A stretch of DNA of 64,000 nucleotides from Acanthosepion lycidas (lineage: Eukaryota > Mollusca > Cephalopoda > Sepiida > Sepiidae). Every line of letters begins with the position of its first letter. Position 1 is the first letter of the stretch. The notes under the pieces are model-generated. The model did not search any database, had not been told where the DNA came from, and worked only from the letters and a program-made list of their open reading frames with translations. The stretch is taken from assembly GCA_963932145.1 (NCBI GenBank), contig OZ010599.1:41757095-41821094 (forward strand), given 5' to 3'. Shown piece after piece: positions 58,440-64,000 of the stretch. A program made the translations under genes and the position numbers.

Positions 58440-58645
58440 TCTGGTCATTCCAACTCAGCACAAGGCTGTTTTGAGCTCAACCATTATAACAACGCTTATC
58501 CTTAACCCATGAACCAAGAAAATGAAAATGGACCATAACCATGTTTAAACCTTCTAATGATAAAGTAAGTACAAACTTTCATTTGATTGTTCCAACTCTG
58601 CACAATGCTGACTTGAGCTCAACCATTATATGCTGCTTATCCTTA
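58440..58645 (+). repeat. Direct duplication of about 65 bp
   Basis: ATTCCAACTCAGCACAAGGC with TTGAGCTCAACCATTATA and GCTTATCCTTA (58440-58503) recurs as GTTCCAACTCTGCACAATGC with the same continuation (58582-58645). The spacer is about 78 bp. No protein family is recognised in any frame. Confidence 0.6.
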
Positions 58646-59189
58646 CTCACCCTTACTTCTGAACCAACAATAAGAAAGTGGACATATACAAGAAACATTA
58701 AGAACTTTGTTTCACTACAGTCACCATAAAAATAGAATAAATGGTCCATAGTAGAAACCCATGTTTTTGTATGCTTCTTCTTAATTGTTTACATTTAAAC
58801 ACACACACACACACACACATAAAATTCACACAAACACAGCAATCTTTAAATTCCATAAGATACCACCAACAAATGATTTGAACTTTCCCTAGAGTCATTA
58901 CATTGAATGCTATCCATTTGCTTCACCAGCTCTTCCTGCATAAAGACTGTTCCACGTATTTAAGAACATATTTTTAGCAAGCCAAAAATGGATGATGACC
59001 TAACATAATGTTGCATAGCATACACCAAAATTTGAACATTTTCATTTAGCTTACTTATTAGTATCTATTCTCCCCTTTTGGGGATGGTGGGATAATGGGT
59101 TATTGGTAGAAACTTTATACTAGTTTTTATTCTAATTTTTATAAATAATGCCAAAATTTATGGTAGGTGGTTAATGTGTAAAAATCCAA
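58646..59189. other. No gene recognised; short (CA)n at 58799-58820
   Basis: AT-rich DNA without recognisable coding sequence. Confidence 0.4.
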
Positions 59190-59415
59190 ATTCAAATCGA
59201 AATCCAGAGCCTTCTCAGTTCTGTTGGAAGAATCCCTCCCTGATTGTCTATGTCTTCAGGGTTGTAGCTGTACTCACCACCCTTGGCCAATTGCAGGTTG
59301 GTGAGGCTATTTAACTCATAGTTGAATTTTTTTAATTTAGAGTTGACCTTCAAGATAGGTTGCCACTCAAGGCTATAGGACCTAGTCTGTCCTGATATTT
59401 ACCCATAGCTGGGAT
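59190..59415 (-). mobile_element. SINE body fragment
   Basis: AGAGTTGACCTTCAAGATAG, GTTGCCACTCAAGGCTA and TATTTACCCATAGCTGGG follow the order of the SINE body at 38715 and 60700 read in the same direction (AGAGTT..CCTTCTAGACTG, TATTTAACTTATAGCTGG). Divergence is high and the tRNA head is not clear. Confidence 0.4.
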
Positions 59416-59949
59416 ATAAAAAATAGCTTCTTTTTTATTTCCTAAAATATAAGGAAATAAAAAAGTTCCCTAAAACAAACATTTTGAAAGAGAAATAGAA
59501 AAGCTTATTTAATTCTACATTTTTTTAAGAGACTCATGTATCATGTAGATTTTACATTTTTTTAACATTGAAAACACCAATTTTTAAAAAAATCACATAA
59601 TTTATTCAAAGATAGATTGTAAATAATATGATCTATCATCCCATAGAATTAATATATAACCAGGCTATTTGAATTTATTGCATATTCTTATTAAATCAGT
59701 AGTGAAACAATGTGGGATATGAAAGCATTAAAATAAATTAATATATAAATAAATAAAAGTATAAAATTTAATATTACAAGACATTAAAAACGGACATGTC
59801 TAAATAGAAGTTTTCCAAATTGTCTTTCTCCCATCTAATAAAATGAAATCATATGTACACAAGTGAAAGATTTTATAAAAATTATTCTAGATATTAAATC
59901 TTTGTGTAATCATTTTGAAAATCCCTAGCATGATTATGAATCCTATAAC
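59416..59949. other. No gene recognised
   Basis: Very AT-rich DNA with TTTTTTAA-type runs. Confidence 0.4.
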
Positions 59950-60270
59950 CCATTAGGTCCATAGATAGGGTTGGTGCATACTAACCTCCTGACTGAGGGG
60001 GAGGATATTCAGTCACCCCCCACGAGGGCATCATGGGGCACAAGGTCTTTTTAACATGGGATCTCTGAGCCCACGGGCTCGGCCAAAAATATGCCCATTG
60101 AACCCGTATAAATGGGTTCAGGGTCGGTTTACCTCCCCAAAAGAGAATCCGCCCTTTGGTGTAGCCTCCTTCAGGTTCCTCCCCGCCCGAAGGCAGAGAG
60201 TTTAACCGATCTGTCGTTCAAGAGTTGAACGACTGAGGGGGAGACAAGCTGGTTGGGGCCCCTAGTAGTG
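59950..60270. repeat. GC-rich module with paired 13-bp repeats
   Basis: About 300 bp that is far GC-richer than its neighbours. GACTGAGGGGGAG occurs at about 59991 and again 240 bp later at about 60231. Two hairpins are visible: GAACCC-GTATAAAT-GGGTTC and TCGTTCAA-GAG-TTGAACGA. No open frame resembles a known protein. It may be a retroelement 3' UTR or other mobile fragment. Confidence 0.5.
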
Positions 60271-60371
60271 CTTTGTGAATCTCACTATTTTATCAACATT
60301 TGCTTTTTCTACCTGCATATACATTAGAAAATAAACTAAGTAAAACTATTAGTATTAAAGGATGAAAGATT

Positions 60372-60424
60372 TTCACAGATTTTGATGTTATTCTGGGATC
60401 TTTTTTTTCATCCAAATCTGTGAA
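60372..60424. repeat. Short hairpin
   Basis: TTCACAGATTTTGATG (60372-60387) and CATCCAAATCTGTGAA (60409-60424) pair with one mismatch around a 21-base loop. Confidence 0.6.
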
Positions 60425-60699
60425 TTTGTTCTGCTCATGCTAAGTTTAAAAAAACATTACCTAAAATTCACTATTTTTTATCCATAATGTTGAATATATT
60501 AAAATTATTCAACTTTTTTTTATGATTTATTTAAGATGGAATGATCTGCTATGACATGTCTCTCAAATTTGTATTTAGATACATTGTATTCATTTTCAGT
60601 TTTCCTAGTCGAATTGTTCACCTATATTGTATATGATCCATTATTGTTCATAATTAGATTACAATAAAATTTGTATTTTATATCAATACTACCTTATGA

Positions 60700-61030
60700 A
60701 AATTGAGATGCAAGTAGAGTGGAGGAGTCTCATATCATAGATGGCAGTGGAAAATGAGATACTTGCACTATCCCTGCCCATAGGGACACTACATGTACTG
60801 CAGCCATAGAAACAGTAGGTTTGTTTAGGGCAAAACTCTCCCTTTTCAAGCAGGTTTTGAATTCAGAGTTATCCTTCTAGACTGATTACCCTACCAAGAT
60901 TAAAGAGTTCAGTTTGCTTTCTTATTTAACTTATAGCTGGTGGAAGATGGTTTTAAGGTTTCAACAGAAGAGACTTGATCAGAATTTGAACCTTGATCAC
61001 TGATTTCACTATCGATGTTGATAATAGATT
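60700..61030 (-). mobile_element. tRNA-derived SINE, same body as the 38.7-kb copy
   Basis: On the minus strand AAGGTTCAAATTCTGATC is the B box, followed by the body CCAGCTATAAGTTAAATAAG, GTCTAGAAGGATAACTCTGA and ATTCAAAACCTG. The A box is diverged. The tail side reads AAGTATCTCATTTTCCACTG at low coordinates. Confidence 0.65.
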
Positions 61031-62285
61031 ATTTGCATATCCAGTTAAAAGAATTTGTAATATTTAAATTGTTTTGAATCAAAAGAGACATTGTACTTTC
61101 TTATACAAGTATATTTTTGTTTTTTGTCTTCCAAAAACAAATAATGACCTCAACAGGCTGAATAATGACGGAAATCATTATTTGTGTTGCTTTTATTGTC
61201 AGCACAATTTTTGGGCTAAATCATTCTACTGTTAAATAATAGTTTTGCAGATTATTACATTTTAGAGGAAGTGTATTTTTGAGGTCAGATGGAAGACAAA
61301 ATAAAGAAGTATTTTTTCATTGGCTGAACAAGCATAAGAAAGGAGACAGAGAAAGGTTTTTCAGTGAGTCGAGTCTTAACCATCAAACAATGTAGATGTG
61401 TTTTCTTTCATGTCTGAAATGGCTCCCCAGTGAAGAGAGAACAACCCTCACTGGATAGATAGAATGTGTTGACATGAATGTTAATAAAATATTTAGGTTA
61501 AAATTACCTGTGTTGAAGTTCTTTTATCTCTGGGCTCAAAACAACTAGTAATAACCAGCCAAGAGAGAAAAATGCAACTTTATTATCAAATTGATGCTGT
61601 CGACCAAGACCTTCCAGCCTGAGAGCCTATGCAAGGCTAAAACCTACAACAGGAAATGAACTGAAACAATTTCTATATTAACCACTGTCTTTTTTATTTT
61701 CACCAACTATCTCTTTAGAAAGGAGATTTATCATTTTCCTTACAGATTGTACACCCAAAGAAAGCCGTAAAATAAATTGACAAGTAAATTGACTGAAACA
61801 TTGTGGCAACAGCAAAAGCAGCACAAAGAATTAATTCAATAATAAGAAACACTCTTTGAATTATAATGGCAATTCTCAAAGCTACAGACAGTATTTTTGT
61901 TTTCGTTTTTGACACAAATATTGATTACTTGTTGCCATATTTTTCATAGCTACTTTCATTCTTCATGTTTCAAAATTGCCTTATGGAATTACTTATTCTC
62001 ATCAAACTATGGACAGCTAAGCAATCTTTTCAATTTTTCCTTGGCCAGAATACATAAAATGACATTTTATTACAGATGGAAGAAAAGAAAGGCCATTTGA
62101 AATATGGCTGACTTAATGAAAGTTTTAAAAATCTTTTCACTTTCTTTCCTAAAACTATTATTTCCTCGTGTATTTTTCTTCCTTTATTAGAAACAGACCA
62201 TTTTAAACATATAGGTGATTTTTCTTAATCAGCAAAGTTTGGTGTAGAAAGTTAATATTATTCTAAAATCCTAATTTAGTTTGGT
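61031..62285. other. No gene recognised
   Basis: AT-rich DNA. 61512-61651 begins TGTTGAAG and ends CTACAACA, which looks LTR-like, but there is no target duplication. Confidence 0.4.
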
Positions 62286-62645
62286 TTGATTTTTCTTTTA
62301 TGGCATATCAACCTCAATGGGTTATTTAATGCCCACAAGATTTTTATTGCTGGTAATAAATTTTTTAAAAATCTACTGCTGGTAATATTTTTTTCCTTCA
62401 AAAATGTATTGCTGGTAATAATTTTTCTTCAAAAAGTTATTGGTGGTAATAATTTTTACAAAAATGTATTGCTCGTATTAAAGTTTATTTTTACACTTTT
62501 ATTGTGTTTTGACCCCTGTTTGGGGGTTAACTATTTGCCCATAACTAGGACCCTAACGGTGTTTTTTTTTTACAAAAATGTATTGCTGGTAATATTTTTT
62601 TTCCCCCAAAATGTACTGCTAGTAATATTTTTTAACAGGTGCTAC
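62286..62645 (+). repeat. Degenerate tandem repeat, about 34-bp unit
   Basis: The phrase AAAATGTATTGCTGGTAATA with T-rich spacer is repeated about seven times in two blocks (62345-62480 and 62570-62635), separated by GACCCCTGTTTGGGGGTTAA sequence. The 143-codon ORF here (NVLLVIFF repeated) is a translation of the repeat and not a gene. Confidence 0.7.
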
Positions 62646-62850
62646 CACTCTGAGTCAGGGTGGACCTGGGAACACCGACAATTAAGAGGTGGTTCCATGC
62701 TCCTCAAAACCTCCTGATCAGAAGCCTTGCTGTTGGATGTAGCTTATCATTTTACCTAGGATGGTCTAAAATCCTAAAGCTAATATTATTCTTGTATGTT
62801 ACATCCACAAAAAACACACAGACTGCCTTGAGTACTGTTTAATTTTTCTA

Positions 62851-62852
62851 CA

Positions 62853-62885
<33 letters not shown>

Positions 62886-62921
62886 ATATATATATATATA
62901 TATTATATGTGTGTGTGTGAT
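62851..62921. repeat. (TCTA)n(TA)n(GT)n microsatellite
   Basis: About nine TCTA units, then TA, then GT units. Confidence 0.9.
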
Positions 62922-63108
62922 GGATTCTCCTGTCATTTGCAATGTATGAGGACCCAACAGTTCAATTTTAGAACTGAATTATAAGACTACCCACACATAT
63001 CATTTGAATACTGTGATGAAAGCTTGTATGAAAGTAGCCACACTTTTCTGAAGAAGTTTATGACAAGGAAATGGTGCACAGTGTAACACAAAATCTCCAA
63101 AACAGCCT

Positions 63109-63350
63109 AGCTTATGGCCCTATCACTTTGAAACACCAGTTCCCATATGATCACCAAAGTTAAGCAACGTTGATATTGGTCAGTACCTAGATAGGTGACC
63201 ACTTGGGATTATCAGGTGCAGTAAGCTTGGATGTGAAATTGGTGTAATGGCTTGGAATTGTTAATTGGAGAGCTGAGTTCCGATTCCAGTTGGGTTCATT
63301 ATATTCTCTTACATGCAAATACCCTTGGGAAAGGCATGAATCCCCCCCTC
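63109..63350 (+). mobile_element. Composite SINE: full-length 5S rRNA-derived head joined to a tRNA-SINE
   Basis: 63110-63228 (119 bp, the size of 5S rRNA) follows 5S sequence from end to end: CTTATGGCCCTATCAC, ATGATCACCAAAGTTAAGCA, GGTCAGTACCTAGATAGGTG with ACCACTTGGGATTATCAGGT, and GCAGTAAGCTT. The internal promoter regions (A block AGTTAAGCAACGT and C block) are still recognisable. It passes without spacer into GGATGTGAAATTGGTGTAAT, the start of the tRNA-SINE whose minus-strand copy at 38999 begins GGATGTGTGTGTGGTGTAAT. B box GTTCCGATTCC and body GGGTTCATTATATTCTC, GGGAAAGGCATGAATCC follow. About 12 to 15 percent of 5S positions differ from the animal consensus as I know it, so the 5S part is not a functional gene. 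Confidence 0.8.
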
Positions 63351-63574
63351 CTTCTCTGTCTATAGGTTAATTAGTAAGACTTGTATCACTAAACTGTTGT
63401 TATCTCAAAAAATTCTTACAATCTAAAAATATTTTCTAGCTTTAAATAACCTGCAAAAATGTGGTGATAAACCAATAAAAATGAATGAACCAATCAATCC
63501 AAACAGCCCTCTTCAGATGTGAATTCAGAGTTTTTCTTTTCCTAGATTACAGTACCCAAAGTAAAATAGATCTG
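63351..63574. other. Mixed repeat debris
   Basis: GTTGTTATCTCAAAAAATTC at about 63396 resembles the Gypsy LTR end at 43.2 kb. GAATTCAGAGTTTTTCTTTT at about 63522 matches the body of the SINE read on the minus strand. Both are short fragments. Confidence 0.4.
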
Positions 63575-64000
63575 TCTGATCTGGGGCTTTTGCTATATAT
63601 TTAGAGATTCTTGATAAAATCCAAAGAAGAATCTGCAATGTTATTGGTCTTGGCCTGGAATCTCAGCTTCAATCATTTTCCCACCACCATAACATAGCTT
63701 CTCTCTGTCTTTTCAATAAATATTCCCATAGCAATTTTTCTGATCAGTTTTCCTCTTTGTTACCTAGAATTCATGAATTTAAGAATAGTAGTAGATTGGC
63801 ACTTAGGTCTCATCATTTTACTTGAAGTTGCTCGATGTAACCATAAGTTCAGTTCAAATATTTTTTCTCTTGCACTTCTTGCTGGACAACAATCTTCCAG
63901 TTTCTTGTTTTCCTGTCAACTACAACCTTGAAAAATTTAAAGGCAATGTCAAATGTCATTTTCTGTCTCCTTGAATCTTGTTCTTTTTATTATCCTTTCT
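63575..64000 (+). pseudogene. LINE 3' end, copy G (runs off the right edge)
   Basis: Reads IFRDS/LDKIQRRICNVIGLGLE-type sequence followed by the same nucleotide landmarks as copy C (TAAAATCCAAAGAAGAATCT, CAGCTTCAATCATTTTCCCA, CATGAATTTAAGAATAGTAG, AAATTTAAAGGCAATGTCAA). It is the closest relative of copy C in the window. The 3' tail lies beyond the edge. Confidence 0.75.

Noticed and set aside
61512-61651. Possible 140-bp solo LTR (TGTTGAAG ... CTACAACA)
   Set aside because: The flanking bases do not form a target duplication, and it is short with no promoter or poly(A) signal order.
63110-63228. Functional 5S rRNA gene
   Set aside because: Too many changes from the consensus, no T-run terminator at the 3' end, and direct fusion to a SINE.
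1-64000. CRISPR array, operon, phage or plasmid features
   Set aside because: The tandem repeats are microsatellites or minisatellites without unique spacers, and all gene-like sequence is eukaryotic retroelement, transposon or spliced exon.

Overview
The window looks like repeat-rich, AT-rich animal nuclear DNA, most probably from a coleoid cephalopod (octopus-like). Pointers are the many 3'-truncated copies of one non-LTR retrotransposon, tRNA-derived SINEs sharing one body, Penelope-like elements (PLEs), mariner, hAT and Ty3/Gypsy wreckage, very long TA/CA microsatellites and huge introns. The organism call is inference; nothing here is bacterial, viral or organellar.

Only one host gene is supported. 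On the minus strand, two short coding exons (14394-14344 and 14047-13959) with canonical splice sites encode the N-terminus of a CCDC88/Girdin-like HOOK-domain protein. Its 5' UTR and promoter should lie just above 14.4 kb, and bases 1-13958 are its second intron, which runs off the left edge. No other host exon was recognised from 15 to 64 kb.

Layout: 1-14 kb is intron holding a decayed Tc1/mariner transposase, a MADE1-like 80-bp MITE, two LINE tails, a foldback and a SINE. 14-17.5 kb is the repeat-poor gene start. 17.5-23 kb holds an inverted pair of pogo-like MITEs, a deletion-derivative mariner, a LINE split by a solo LTR with a clean 5-bp target duplication, and hAT remnants. 23-30.3 kb is microsatellite-dominated and contains a nearly full-length PLE (RT plus GIY-YIG), hammerhead-like motifs and a 58-bp perfect palindrome. 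30-46 kb holds further LINE tails, two mariner-type pseudogenes, a decayed Gypsy element and SINEs. 46-57 kb holds foldbacks (one about 400 bp), a 102-bp nearly loop-free mariner MITE and TA-rich arrays. 57-64 kb holds a second PLE fragment, a GC-rich module, SINEs, a full-length 5S rRNA-derived sequence joined to a tRNA-SINE, and a last LINE tail running off the right edge.

The most unusual item is the 5S-tRNA composite SINE at 63.1 kb. After it come the hammerhead-like motifs in PLE debris and the set of near-perfect palindromes. No operon-like or multi-gene functional system is present. Family assignments rest on protein and motif recognition by eye, and no database search was run.
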